The translations under genes were made by a program, and so were the position numbers. The notes beneath the pieces were generated by a model. That model ran no database searches. It saw only the letters and a list, made by a program, of their open reading frames with translations, and was not told the DNA's origin. Positions 1 to 8,534 of a stretch of 64,000 nt of DNA are shown here, in pieces. The stretch's first letter is position 1, and the number at the start of each line of letters is the position of its first letter. This stretch comes from Candidatus Latescibacterota bacterium (GTDB lineage: Bacteria; Latescibacterota; UBA2968; UBA8231), in contig JAJEGS010000040.1 of NCBI GenBank assembly GCA_022819745.1, positions 8,041-72,040 of the forward strand, in the 5' to 3' direction.

Positions 1-933
1 ACGGCGGCCAACCGCTACATGATGAAGTTCCAATTTACCCGCCTCAGTGAGCCGACCCGACCGAGTTGGAACATCCAAGCTCCAGGGTGGCCGGCCAATG
101 GCTCGGTACCCTCTAGCAAGCATCGAGTCGTGTGGTCGCGGATATGGGATTGGCACGCAGTAGCCCAAAGCCGTGCCAAGGCCAATGGGCAAATTGAACA
201 ATTAAGCGAGTCCCTTAATGGGACGTTGGAACAACGCTTGGCAGCAACCGACGCCCTCGGCAGGTTGGGAGAAAAGGCTGCGCCCGCACTGGACGCGCTG
301 CTCGGTGCGCTAGGTGATGAAGCCGAGCCGGTGCGCCTCAACGCAGCGTATGCACTCGGTGCAGTGGGTGCGGCAGCAGTAGGCCCGTTGATTGCAGCTC
401 TTGACGACGAGCGGGAACACGTGCGGGAGCACGCGGCGTATGCACTGGGTGCGGTGGGGGAGGAAGCTGTGAACGCGTTGATTGCCGCCCTCGACGATGA
501 GCGCGCCCACGTGCGGGGTTTTGCCGCATACTCACTGGGAGACATGGGGGCAAGCGCTGGAACCGACGCCGTGGATGCCCTGTGCAAGCTAACTGACGAT
601 CCGGACGCATGGGTGCGGCGCAACGTGGCCGAGGCTCTCGGAACCATTGAGCTGAATCCAGAAGCCTCGGTGCCCGCGTTGGCTGCGCTGCTGGCGGACG
701 AGGACGAGCAGGTGCGCTTCAATGCCGCGTACGCGCTGGCTCACTTCGGCCCGACGGCCGCGGCGGCTACAGACGCGTTGGCTGCGGCCCTCAGCGATGA
801 GAATCGCTACGTCCAAGGGCACAGCACGGCCGCCCTGCAACAGATTGGCACGTCCGAGGCCCAAGACGTATTGCTGCACCATTTGACCGCGGCGCGCTGG
901 TGCCCCATAACGACCAAGGAGACCACGTTCTGA
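1..933 (+). CDS. Phytanoyl-CoA dioxygenase C-terminal end fused to HEAT repeats (5' partial)
   Basis: The frame is open from the first base of the window, so the gene begins upstream. The first in-window residues (RYMMKFQFTRL, then PSW) resemble the end of a phytanoyl-CoA dioxygenase (Fe(II)/2-oxoglutarate) domain. From about residue 75 the protein is a run of 31-residue HEAT/PBS-lyase-like repeats with the pattern DxxxxVRxxAAYALGxxG (for example AAYALGAVG twice, then AAYSLGDMG, AEALGTIE and AAYALAHFG), an alpha-solenoid used for protein binding. The ATGs at 19 and 22 are probably internal codons. The stop (931-933) overlaps the next gene, suggesting an operon. The HEAT part is certain; the oxygenase part is inferred from a short tail. 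Confidence 0.75.
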   Translation, partial: TAANRYMMKFQFTRLSEPTRPSWNIQAPGWPANGSVPSSKHRVVWSRIWDWHAVAQSRAKANGQIEQLSESLNGTLEQRLAATDALGRLGEKAAPALDALLGALGDEAEPVRLNAAYALGAVGAAAVGPLIAALDDEREHVREHAAYALGAVGEEAVNALIAALDDERAHVRGFAAYSLGDMGASAGTDAVDALCKLTDDPDAWVRRNVAEALGTIELNPEASVPALAALLADEDEQVRFNAAYALAHFGPTAAAATDALAAALSDENRYVQGHSTAALQQIGTSEAQDVLLHHLTAARWCPITTKETTF

Positions 934-2183
934 GTAAATCACGCGTGAAGGCTAGGGTTCACCAATACATCGGCGATCATCGAGAGCAGTTGCTCGGCAG
1001 CTTGCAGACGCTCGTGCGCGTGGATACCACCAATCCGCCGGGGCGGAACTACCGAGCGATGACCGACGCACTCTTGGAGCGCTGCCAAGGCTTGGGTCTG
1101 CAAGCCAAAGTCCACCGCGTCCCAGACCAAGAGGTGCGCCGCGTACTCGGCTCGGACGAGTTCCCGCGCTACAACTTGATTGCTCGGTGGGACGTCGGGC
1201 GGCCGCAGACCGTGCATTTCAATGCCCACTACGACGTGGTGCCTTGTTCCGGGCAGTGGAGATTCGGCGACCCTTTTGAGCCGGGGCTGGCTGGCGATGC
1301 GCTCTACGGTCGCGGCTCCGGGGATATGAAAGGGGCGATCTCCGCGTTGCTGATGGCCGTGGAAGCGCTCAAGGAAACGGGTGCTGAGCCAGCTTTTAAC
1401 ATCGAGTGTTCGTTCACTGCCGACGAGGAGACCGGCGGCCAATTGGGCGCGGGATGGATTGTAAACAAAGGGCTGGTGAACGCCGATTTTGCGGTCGTCT
1501 GCGAGGGGGCGGCTGGGACGCAGGTCGGCTGCGGCCACAACGGCGTGCTGTGGTTAGAGGTCGAACTGACGGGCAAGGCCGCCCACGCTTCTAACCCAGA
1601 ACAGGGGGCCAACGCCTTTGAAGCCATGTCGAGCGCAGTGCAGAAATTGCAAGCCTACAAAAAGAAACTGAATGCTCCCCAGCGCTGCTACGAGGATTTC
1701 GACGGTCGGTCGCGCAACCCCACGCTCAATATCGGCGGCACGTTCTCGGGTGGGGAAGGCGACAAGATCAACACCGTGCCCGCCTATGCCCGCTTTTCGC
1801 TGGACCGCCGCTTAGTGCCCGGCGAGCAACTCGCAACAGTCGAACGCGAGCTGCGCCGCGCTGTGGAGCGAGCCGCTGAGTCACCCTGTCGAATGGCAGT
1901 GCCTTTGCGGATTGAACCCTGCGTCGTCAATGCCGAGCACGCACTGCCACAGGCCTTTGCCCAGGCCGTGCAAGCCGTGCGCCGCCGCACCGCTAGTTAC
2001 AGGCTCAGTTCTGGCTTTACAGACCTGCACTACTTTGCGGTTGACGGCGGCCTGCCCGGCATTGGCTATGGTGTAAAGGGCGAGCGTGCGCACGGAGTGG
2101 ATGAGCGCGTGCGGGTGCGCGACTTGGCGTTGACGGCGCGCACGTACGCCGAGTTTATGCTGCGCGGTTTGGAGGCCCATTGA
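900..2183 (+). CDS. M20 family metallopeptidase (ArgE/DapE-type deacylase)
   Basis: Zinc-dependent amidohydrolase of the M20 family, which deacylates N-acyl amino acids or cleaves small peptides; the substrate cannot be told. Numbering from GTG 900, metal ligands are visible in HFNAHYDVVP (H110, D112), GRGSGDMKG (D142) and TADEETGG (E176 catalytic, E177), with a late His in GERAHGVDE. The dimerisation insert follows the first metal half. The GTG at 900 has no Shine-Dalgarno and overlaps the previous gene by 34 bp. AAGGAGA at 916-922 lies the right distance before a CTG at 930, which overlaps the upstream TGA, so CTG 930 may be the true start. The last base pair step (TTGA) is shared with the next gene. 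Confidence 0.88.
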   Translation: MPHNDQGDHVLSKSRVKARVHQYIGDHREQLLGSLQTLVRVDTTNPPGRNYRAMTDALLERCQGLGLQAKVHRVPDQEVRRVLGSDEFPRYNLIARWDVGRPQTVHFNAHYDVVPCSGQWRFGDPFEPGLAGDALYGRGSGDMKGAISALLMAVEALKETGAEPAFNIECSFTADEETGGQLGAGWIVNKGLVNADFAVVCEGAAGTQVGCGHNGVLWLEVELTGKAAHASNPEQGANAFEAMSSAVQKLQAYKKKLNAPQRCYEDFDGRSRNPTLNIGGTFSGGEGDKINTVPAYARFSLDRRLVPGEQLATVERELRRAVERAAESPCRMAVPLRIEPCVVNAEHALPQAFAQAVQAVRRRTASYRLSSGFTDLHYFAVDGGLPGIGYGVKGERAHGVDERVRVRDLALTARTYAEFMLRGLEAH

Positions 2184-2920
2184 GCGAAAACCTGCGACGC
2201 TTCTTGTGGACGGCGTACGACCGCTTAGGCAGTCTGGTGGGCTACAACTTGCTGTGGAGCGCGTTGAGCTTGCCTTGGATTGCAGGGGCGTACGCGCTTT
2301 TGCAGGTAGGGTTTGGGCTGGGCGGCGTGGGTCTGGTGGGGGCTGCCGTCCTAGCCGGTACTCTGCTGTTGAGCGCACCGGCCACGGCCATGCTCTTCGC
2401 CGCTGGGGCCGCTTGGGCGCGGGGCAGGGATTTTGGTCTGCGGGACTTTTGGGCGGCTGGCCGCGCGTTTTTTTGGCGCGCTCTCGCGCTGGGGTTGCTA
2501 ATGGTCGCCGCGGTCGCGCTGGTGCTGGCCAACGTGGTTTTTTACCAGCGAATCGGCGGCTGGCTGGGGGTGTTTTTGGGCGGGCTGATGGTCTGGTTCC
2601 TGCTGCTGGTGGGCATGGTTGCGGTGTATGTTTTTCCGGTGCTGGTCACTCAGGAGGGGTCGGTGTGGTCAACAGTGCGCTACAGTTTTCTCCTGTCGGT
2701 TGACAATGTAAAGCTCTCGCTGATTTTTTTGCTGACCGCAGGCTTGGCTTTGGGCCTTGGCGTCGCTTCTGGATTGGGGTTGTTCTGCGGCGGCACGGCG
2801 GCTTGGGCCTTGTGGATCAGCGTTGGCTTTCGCGCACTCCTGCCCAAGTACACGGGCCAGCCGCTGCCCAACGAAGCCCCGCGTCGGCTGCGCGAACTGA
2901 TCCGCCCTTGGGAGGCTTGA
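2180..2920 (+). CDS. DUF624/YesL-like integral membrane protein
   Basis: A 246-residue protein with about five or six hydrophobic segments. The N-terminal stretch (LGSLVGYNLLWSALSLPWI), a conserved-looking RDFWAAGRAFFWRAL loop and a second half with VFPVLVTQEGSVWSTVRYSFLL resemble the DUF624 (YesL) family, whose members sit in the inner membrane and often accompany sugar-uptake genes; their function is unknown. The TTG start at 2180 overlaps the upstream TGA as TTGA and has GGAGG at 2171-2175. Translation is probably coupled to the M20 gene. The family assignment is by eye. Confidence 0.6.
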   Translation: MSENLRRFLWTAYDRLGSLVGYNLLWSALSLPWIAGAYALLQVGFGLGGVGLVGAAVLAGTLLLSAPATAMLFAAGAAWARGRDFGLRDFWAAGRAFFWRALALGLLMVAAVALVLANVVFYQRIGGWLGVFLGGLMVWFLLLVGMVAVYVFPVLVTQEGSVWSTVRYSFLLSVDNVKLSLIFLLTAGLALGLGVASGLGLFCGGTAAWALWISVGFRALLPKYTGQPLPNEAPRRLRELIRPWEA

Positions 2921-2922
2921 GC

Positions 2923-4485
2923 ATGGACTTGCCCAAACTGGTAACGGGCCGAGAAATGGCTGCAGTTGATCAGCGCACGATCGCAGAGGCGGGCATATCT
3001 AGCGCCGAACTCATAGAGCGAGCAGGTGCAGAGGTGATTGCGGCCATTGCGGCGCGCTGGGATGGCTTGGCTGGTTTGCAGGCCGTGGTCCTGTGCGGCA
3101 AAGGCAACAATGGCGGCGATGGGTTTGCCGTGGCTCGGCTCTTGCGCGCTGGTGGTGGCTCGGCGCGCGTCTTCCTCGCGGCAGACCGCGCGGACGTGCA
3201 AGGAGCTGCGGCCGAGCACTTGCGGCGTTGTGAACAGGAGGGCGAGGCCGTCGAAGTGCTCGGCGAGGACTTGGCTCTGCTCGACGCCGCTCTCGGCGAC
3301 GCCGACTTGGTAATAGACGCGCTTTTGGGCACTGGATTGCGCGGGGCACCCCGTCCGGCTATGGCGCGCGTCATCGAGCGCATTGCCCATTGCGAAAGGC
3401 CGGTAGTGGCCGTGGATATTCCCTCGGGGGTCGAGGCCGACACCGGGCAGGTACACGGCGCAGTCGTGCAAGCTGTGCTGACAGTGACCTTCGGCTTGGT
3501 CAAAGTCGGGCAGCTATTCTATCCCGGCCGGTCGCATTGCGGTGCGCTGCACTTGGCCAATATCGGTTTCCCTGAGTCCATTTTGCGCGATGCGGCTGCT
3601 CAGGCTCTACTGCTTTCCGCTGAGGGGCTGGGGCCGCTCGTGCCGCGTCGTCGCGGCGACGAGCACAAGGGGAGTTGCGGGACGGTGGCTGTGGTCGCGG
3701 GGTCGGTGGGCATGACTGGAGCGGCCGCGCTGACCGCGGATGCCGCGCTCAGAAGCGGTGCCGGTCGCGTCCATCTAGGGATACCTGCAAGTCTCAACGA
3801 CATTCTCGAAGTCAAGCTCTCGGAGGTAATGACCCGGCCGTTGCCCGAAGTGCGCAAGCGGCGCTGTTTGTCGCTGCGGGCCTTGGGCGCGGTGTGCGCT
3901 ATGTTGACGCGGGCCGATGTCTTAGCCTTAGGGCCGGGGTTGGGGCGCTATCGAGAGACCGAAGAACTGGTGAGGCGGCTGGTGTTGCAAACCGAATTGC
4001 CCCTCGTTTTGGATGCGGACGGACTTAGTGCATTCGCCGGTCAAGCCGAAGTGCTAAAGGGCCGCTCGGCACCGCTGGTTCTCACGCCCCACGTGGGCGA
4101 GTTCGCCCGCTTGAGTGGGTTGGACAAGCGGCAGATTACCGATGCGCCCATGGCCGTGGCCCGCGACTTTGCCGGCGAATTCGGCGCGACGCTCGTGTTG
4201 AAGGGAGCGCCGACTGTCGTGGCTTTGTCCGATGGGCGCGTGGCGGTCAACTCTACGGGCAATCCGGGCATGGCCACGGCCGGATCGGGCGACGTGCTGA
4301 CCGGGATCATTGCCGGGCTGATGGCCCAAGGGCTAGGTGCGGAGGCAGCGGCCTGTCTCGGGGTCTATGTCCACGGCCGGGCCGGAGATCGGGCAGTCGA
4401 GCGACTGGGGGAATGGGGGATGCGGGCGGGCGATATAGCCGACGAAATCGCCTTGGCCATGGTGGACGCGGCGCGGTCTGCTTGA
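2923..4485 (+). CDS. nnrDE: Bifunctional NAD(P)H-hydrate epimerase / ADP-dependent NAD(P)H-hydrate dehydratase
   Basis: Repairs hydrated NADH and NADPH. Residues 1 to about 215 are the YjeF_N (NnrE) epimerase domain with GKGNNGGDGFAVAR (about 59-72) and the ALLGTGLRG loop. Residues about 235-515 are the ribokinase-like NnrD dehydratase domain with ALGPGLGR, VLDADGLSAF, LTPHVGEFARL and NPGMATAGSGDVLTG. The 520-residue length fits the fused family. ATG 2923 is chosen because GGAGG at 2911-2915 precedes it and MDLPKLVTGREM matches the family N-terminus. The gene follows the DUF624-like stop by 2 bp, so it is in the same operon. Confidence 0.95.
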   Translation: MDLPKLVTGREMAAVDQRTIAEAGISSAELIERAGAEVIAAIAARWDGLAGLQAVVLCGKGNNGGDGFAVARLLRAGGGSARVFLAADRADVQGAAAEHLRRCEQEGEAVEVLGEDLALLDAALGDADLVIDALLGTGLRGAPRPAMARVIERIAHCERPVVAVDIPSGVEADTGQVHGAVVQAVLTVTFGLVKVGQLFYPGRSHCGALHLANIGFPESILRDAAAQALLLSAEGLGPLVPRRRGDEHKGSCGTVAVVAGSVGMTGAAALTADAALRSGAGRVHLGIPASLNDILEVKLSEVMTRPLPEVRKRRCLSLRALGAVCAMLTRADVLALGPGLGRYRETEELVRRLVLQTELPLVLDADGLSAFAGQAEVLKGRSAPLVLTPHVGEFARLSGLDKRQITDAPMAVARDFAGEFGATLVLKGAPTVVALSDGRVAVNSTGNPGMATAGSGDVLTGIIAGLMAQGLGAEAAACLGVYVHGRAGDRAVERLGEWGMRAGDIADEIALAMVDAARSA

Positions 4486-4592
4486 CATGTTTGAAGTGAT
4501 GCTTTAATCTGGAAATGGAAGTGGAAACGGAGTGCCGGTGCGGGCGCTTCTTGGCTTTTCATTTAATCTACAAGAGTTACAAGGCTTGCGTT

Positions 4593-5087
4593 ATGGCTGA
4601 CGTCAAAGACGCCATTGAAGAAATGATCGAAGAGTCCTACTTGCTAGGGCTTTCGGAAGAAGAGATTCTCGCGGACTTCAGCCGCTTTATCGATACCTGC
4701 TATACCATTATTCAGGACAACGTAAAAAGCCGCGAGGACCTCAGCCGCTTGGCCGAGAATTTGGCGCGGGAGAAGACCAGTACTCGCAGCGCCGACCAGT
4801 CCACTGATCTGGGCAAGGTCACGGCTAAGGACGCCCAGCGGGCTTGCGCGGAAAAAGCGGCGCGCCGCAAGCGCATGGTCTTAAAGGCCATTGCCGACTA
4901 CGACCCCTACCTGGTCCGCCTCATCAACGAGCAGCGCTTTCAGGTAGATCTCCAGGAAGAAGTGGCGCGCCCCAAGTTCAAGGTCCATCGGGACCGCGAT
5001 TGGGACCGCTACGGCCAGCTTTTGCTCCAAGCCGGCTGCATCACTGTGGTCGCGCTCCTCATGGTTCTCATCTATCTAAGGTTTTAG
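4593..5087 (+). CDS. Small tail-anchored hypothetical protein
   Basis: A 164-residue protein I do not recognise. The first half is acidic and helical (MADVKDAIEEMIEESYLLGL, then EEILADFSRFIDTCY), the middle is charged with a probable coiled coil, and the last 20 residues form one hydrophobic segment ending YLRF. This is the layout of a tail-anchored inner-membrane protein with its bulk in the cytoplasm. ATG 4593 is preferred over the upstream GTG/ATG extension at 4515 because the extension is compositionally odd. It lies 107 bp after nnrDE and could be in the same transcript. Confidence 0.6.
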   Translation: MADVKDAIEEMIEESYLLGLSEEEILADFSRFIDTCYTIIQDNVKSREDLSRLAENLAREKTSTRSADQSTDLGKVTAKDAQRACAEKAARRKRMVLKAIADYDPYLVRLINEQRFQVDLQEEVARPKFKVHRDRDWDRYGQLLLQAGCITVVALLMVLIYLRF

Positions 5088-5179
5088 GACAGTACGAGTT
5101 GATCGAGACGTGCAGTCCAAGCCCCTTCATCGAGTCGTTCGCACGAGGTCCGCAGCAAGGTTGGTTCGGATGGGGATCA

Positions 5180-5220
5180 GGCCGATGCGCACTCTCCGGA
5201 GTGGGACGCGCATTCGGGCC
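5180..5220 (+). other. Imperfect RNA hairpin in the carB leader
   Basis: The 218-bp gap before carB holds a nested inverted repeat: GGCC (5180-5183) pairs with GGCC (5217-5220), ATGCG (5185-5189) with CGCAT (5209-5213), and CACTC (5190-5194) with GAGTG (5199-5203) around a TCCG loop, with a small bulge. No U-run follows, so it is not a simple terminator. It could be a leader regulatory structure. The rest of the gap shows nothing recognisable. Confidence 0.3.
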
Positions 5221-5305
5221 GCTCGCAGTCCCCTGCGGTAACCACGCGCCAACCCGCCCCGTCGTGCCGTCGTTCGTCCACTCCTTTCACATTCGCTAAA
5301 ACTCC

Positions 5306-8300
5306 ATGCCCAAACGCACAGATATTGAAAAAATAATGCTCATCGGCTCTGGCCCCATCGTCATTGGCCAAGCCTGCGAGTTTGATTATTCGGGAACGCA
5401 AGCCTGTAAGGCGCTGGCCGAAGAAGGCTACGAAATCGTTTTGGTCAACAGCAATCCGGCGACGATTATGACCGATCCAGAGGTGGCTCACCGGACCTAT
5501 ATCGAGCCGATTACACCGGAGATTTGCGCACGGATCATCGCCGAGGAAAAGCCGCAGGCCCTCCTACCGACGCTCGGCGGCCAAACCGCGCTCAACACGG
5601 CGGTGGCCTTGGCCGAAAGCGGAGCTCTCGCCGAGCACGATGTCGAGATGATTGGCGCTCCACTCGACGCCATCAAGATGGCCGAAGATCGCGAACTCTT
5701 CAAAGCCGCCATGGATCGGGCCGGGTTGGACATGCCTCGCGGGGCCTTTGTCCACAGCTTTGAAGAGGCCCAAAAACACCAAGCCGAATTGGGCTTCCCG
5801 ACGATTATCCGCCCCGCTTTTACGCTGGGAGGCTCTGGCGGCGGCGTGGCGTACAACGCCGAGGAATTCGAGCGGATCGTGAGTCACGGCCTCGACCTGA
5901 GTCCAATCGACGAGGTGTTGATCGAGGAATCGGTGCTCGGGTGGAAGGAATTCGAGCTGGAGGTCATGCGCGATCACCGCGACAACGTGGTCATCATCTG
6001 CTCGATTGAAAACTTCGACCCCATGGGCATTCACACCGGCGACAGCATCACGGTTGCGCCAGCGCAGACCTTGTCCGACAAGGAATATCAGCACATGCGC
6101 GACGCGGCCATCCGCATCATGCGCGAGATCGGCGTCGATACCGGCGGGTCCAATATCCAGTTCGCGGTCAATCCCACCGACGGCCGCATGGTAGTAATCG
6201 AGATGAATCCCCGGGTCTCGCGCTCTTCGGCGCTGGCTTCTAAAGCAACGGGCTTTCCCATTGCCAAGATCGCCGCCAAACTGGCCGTGGGCTACAGTCT
6301 GGACGAAATCCGCAACGACATCACCCGCGAGACTCCAGCGTCCTTTGAGCCGACCATCGACTACGTGGTGACCAAAATTCCGCGCTTTACCTTTGAGAAA
6401 TTCCCCAGCACGCCGGACGCACTCGACACCCAGATGCGCTCGGTGGGAGAGACCATGGCCATTGGTCGGACCTTTAAGGAGTCGCTGCAAAAGGGTCTGC
6501 GCTCGCTGGAGGTTGGTCGCGCGGGTTTTGGGGCCGACGGCAAGGATTTCAGCGCGGCCAAGGTGGCCGACGAGGAACTGCGCGAGAAATTGCTGCGTCC
6601 CAACTCTCAGCGCATGTTCTATCTCAAGCTGGCCATTGCCAAAGGCTACACCCACGACGAACTCTATGGTCTGACGGGCATTGATCCGTGGTTTCTCGAC
6701 CAGCTCTACCAGCTTTTTGAACTCGAACAACAGCTCATGCAGGAAGATGTGCTCGCCGATGTCACCTTGTTGCGCCGCGCCAAGGAGTGGGGATTTAGCG
6801 ATCGCCAGCTAGCGCATCTCAATGGCGGCGACGAGGTCAGCGTCCGTCGGCGTCGCCTCGAATTGGACGTTCGCCCGGTGTACAAAACAGTCGATACCTG
6901 CGCCGCTGAGTTCGAGGCCCACACGCCGTACCACTACTCGACGTACGACCGCGAGGACGAAGTGCAGCGCTCGACGCGCAAGAAGATCGCCATCCTCGGC
7001 GGCGGGCCGAACCGCATCGGCCAAGGAATTGAATTCGATTACTGCTGCGTCCACGCGTGTTTTGCGCTGCGCGAAATCGGCTATGAGACCATCATGGTCA
7101 ACTCCAATCCCGAGACGGTCAGCACAGATTACGACACGGCCAACAAGCTCTACTTTGAGCCACTGACGATCGAAGACGTGCTGCACATTGTCGAGCGCGA
7201 AGCTCCAGACGGCGTCATCGTGCAGTTCGGCGGGCAGACCCCGCTGAACTTGGCCGTCGAACTAGAGCGCGAGGGCGTGCCCATCATCGGCACCTCGCCC
7301 AGCAGTATTGACTTGGCCGAGGATCGCGAGCGCTTTGGTCAACTGTTGAACGAACTGGGCATCCGCCAGCCGGAGAATGGCATGGCCGCCAGTTGTGACG
7401 AAGCGTGCGCGATTGCCGCGCAGATTGGCTTCCCGGTCTTGGTGCGGCCTTCTTATGTGCTTGGTGGGCGGGCTATGGTCGTTGCCTACGATGTCGAGGG
7501 CCTTGAAACCTATATCAACGAAGCCATTGAGGTCGCGCCCGAGCGGCCCGTGCTCATCGATCGCTACTTGCAAGGCGCGGAGGAATTCGACGTGGATGCC
7601 GTGGCCGACGGGACGGATGTGGTCGTTGGCGGGATCATGCAGCACATCGAACACGCTGGCGTGCATTCGGGCGACAGTGCCTGCGCCTTGCCGCCCTACG
7701 ACACGCCGGCTAGGCATATTGAGGCCATGCGCGAGTACACTCACGCATTGGCGCGCTCGCTCGGCGTGGTTGGCTTGATGAACGTGCAATACGCCGTCTA
7801 TCAAGACGAGGTCTATGCGATTGAGGTAAATCCTCGGGCTTCGCGCACTGTGCCTTTTGTCAGCAAGGCCATTGGCCGTCCGCTGGCCAAGATCGCCGCG
7901 CTGGCCATGGTGGGGGTGAGCTTGCGCGAGCAGGGTTTTACCGAGGAGATCGTGCCCACGCACATATCCGTTAAGGAAGCCGTGCTGCCCTTTATAAAAT
8001 TCCCCGGGGCCGATAGCCTGCTGGGGCCGGAGATGAAGTCCACGGGCGAGGTTATGGGCATTGGCCGCGACTTTGGCACGGCCTTCCTCAAGGCACAGAT
8101 GGGGGCGGGTTCGCTGCTGCCGTCGCGCGGCCGGGTCTTTATCAGCGTGGCCGACTGCGATAAAGAGGATGTCTTGCCGGTGGCGCGTCGGCTGCGCGCG
8201 GCCGGATTTGAGCTGGTGGCCACGCAGGGCACGCGAGATTTCCTCGGCAAGCACGGCATCGCCGCGGAGCGGGTACACAAAATTCACGAGGGTAGCCCGC

Positions 8301-8524
8301 ACATCGAAGACGCGATTCGCAGCCGCCAGATCGATCTGATCATCAACACCCCGCTCGACGAACCTTCTTACTACGATGACTTTGCGGTGCGTCGAGCTGC
8401 GGTCGTAACCGGCGTGCCCTATACGACGACGATGGCCGGTGCTCGGGCTGCGGCTGCGGGCATCGAAGCGCTGCAACGCGCCGAATTAGGCGTGCAATCC
8501 CTGCAGGATTACCATCGGAGCTAG
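5306..8524 (+). CDS. carB: Carbamoyl-phosphate synthase large subunit
   Basis: Makes carbamoyl phosphate from bicarbonate, ammonia (from CarA) and two ATP, for pyrimidine and arginine synthesis. The 1072 residues show the full duplicated layout: a first ATP-grasp half beginning [20 protein letters not shown] and containing [10 protein letters not shown], an oligomerisation region near 400-550, a second half beginning [20 protein letters not shown], and a C-terminal MGS-like allosteric domain (from about 935, [20 protein letters not shown]). No carA lies in the window. There is no strong Shine-Dalgarno before ATG 5306, but the family N-terminus fixes the start. pyrK and pyrD follow after one intervening gene. 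Confidence 0.98.
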   Translation: MPKRTDIEKIMLIGSGPIVIGQACEFDYSGTQACKALAEEGYEIVLVNSNPATIMTDPEVAHRTYIEPITPEICARIIAEEKPQALLPTLGGQTALNTAVALAESGALAEHDVEMIGAPLDAIKMAEDRELFKAAMDRAGLDMPRGAFVHSFEEAQKHQAELGFPTIIRPAFTLGGSGGGVAYNAEEFERIVSHGLDLSPIDEVLIEESVLGWKEFELEVMRDHRDNVVIICSIENFDPMGIHTGDSITVAPAQTLSDKEYQHMRDAAIRIMREIGVDTGGSNIQFAVNPTDGRMVVIEMNPRVSRSSALASKATGFPIAKIAAKLAVGYSLDEIRNDITRETPASFEPTIDYVVTKIPRFTFEKFPSTPDALDTQMRSVGETMAIGRTFKESLQKGLRSLEVGRAGFGADGKDFSAAKVADEELREKLLRPNSQRMFYLKLAIAKGYTHDELYGLTGIDPWFLDQLYQLFELEQQLMQEDVLADVTLLRRAKEWGFSDRQLAHLNGGDEVSVRRRRLELDVRPVYKTVDTCAAEFEAHTPYHYSTYDREDEVQRSTRKKIAILGGGPNRIGQGIEFDYCCVHACFALREIGYETIMVNSNPETVSTDYDTANKLYFEPLTIEDVLHIVEREAPDGVIVQFGGQTPLNLAVELEREGVPIIGTSPSSIDLAEDRERFGQLLNELGIRQPENGMAASCDEACAIAAQIGFPVLVRPSYVLGGRAMVVAYDVEGLETYINEAIEVAPERPVLIDRYLQGAEEFDVDAVADGTDVVVGGIMQHIEHAGVHSGDSACALPPYDTPARHIEAMREYTHALARSLGVVGLMNVQYAVYQDEVYAIEVNPRASRTVPFVSKAIGRPLAKIAALAMVGVSLREQGFTEEIVPTHISVKEAVLPFIKFPGADSLLGPEMKSTGEVMGIGRDFGTAFLKAQMGAGSLLPSRGRVFISVADCDKEDVLPVARRLRAAGFELVATQGTRDFLGKHGIAAERVHKIHEGSPHIEDAIRSRQIDLIINTPLDEPSYYDDFAVRRAAVVTGVPYTTTMAGARAAAAGIEALQRAELGVQSLQDYHRS

Positions 8525-8534
8525 GAGACGGCTC

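Noticed and set aside
310..900. Regular 93-bp periodicity, considered as a tandem DNA repeat or CRISPR
   Set aside because: It is explained by 31-residue HEAT repeats in the protein; there are no uniform spacers.
5564..8476. Long minus-strand open frames across carB
   Set aside because: They are reverse-complement shadows of carB; the forward frame is a complete carB with every family motif.
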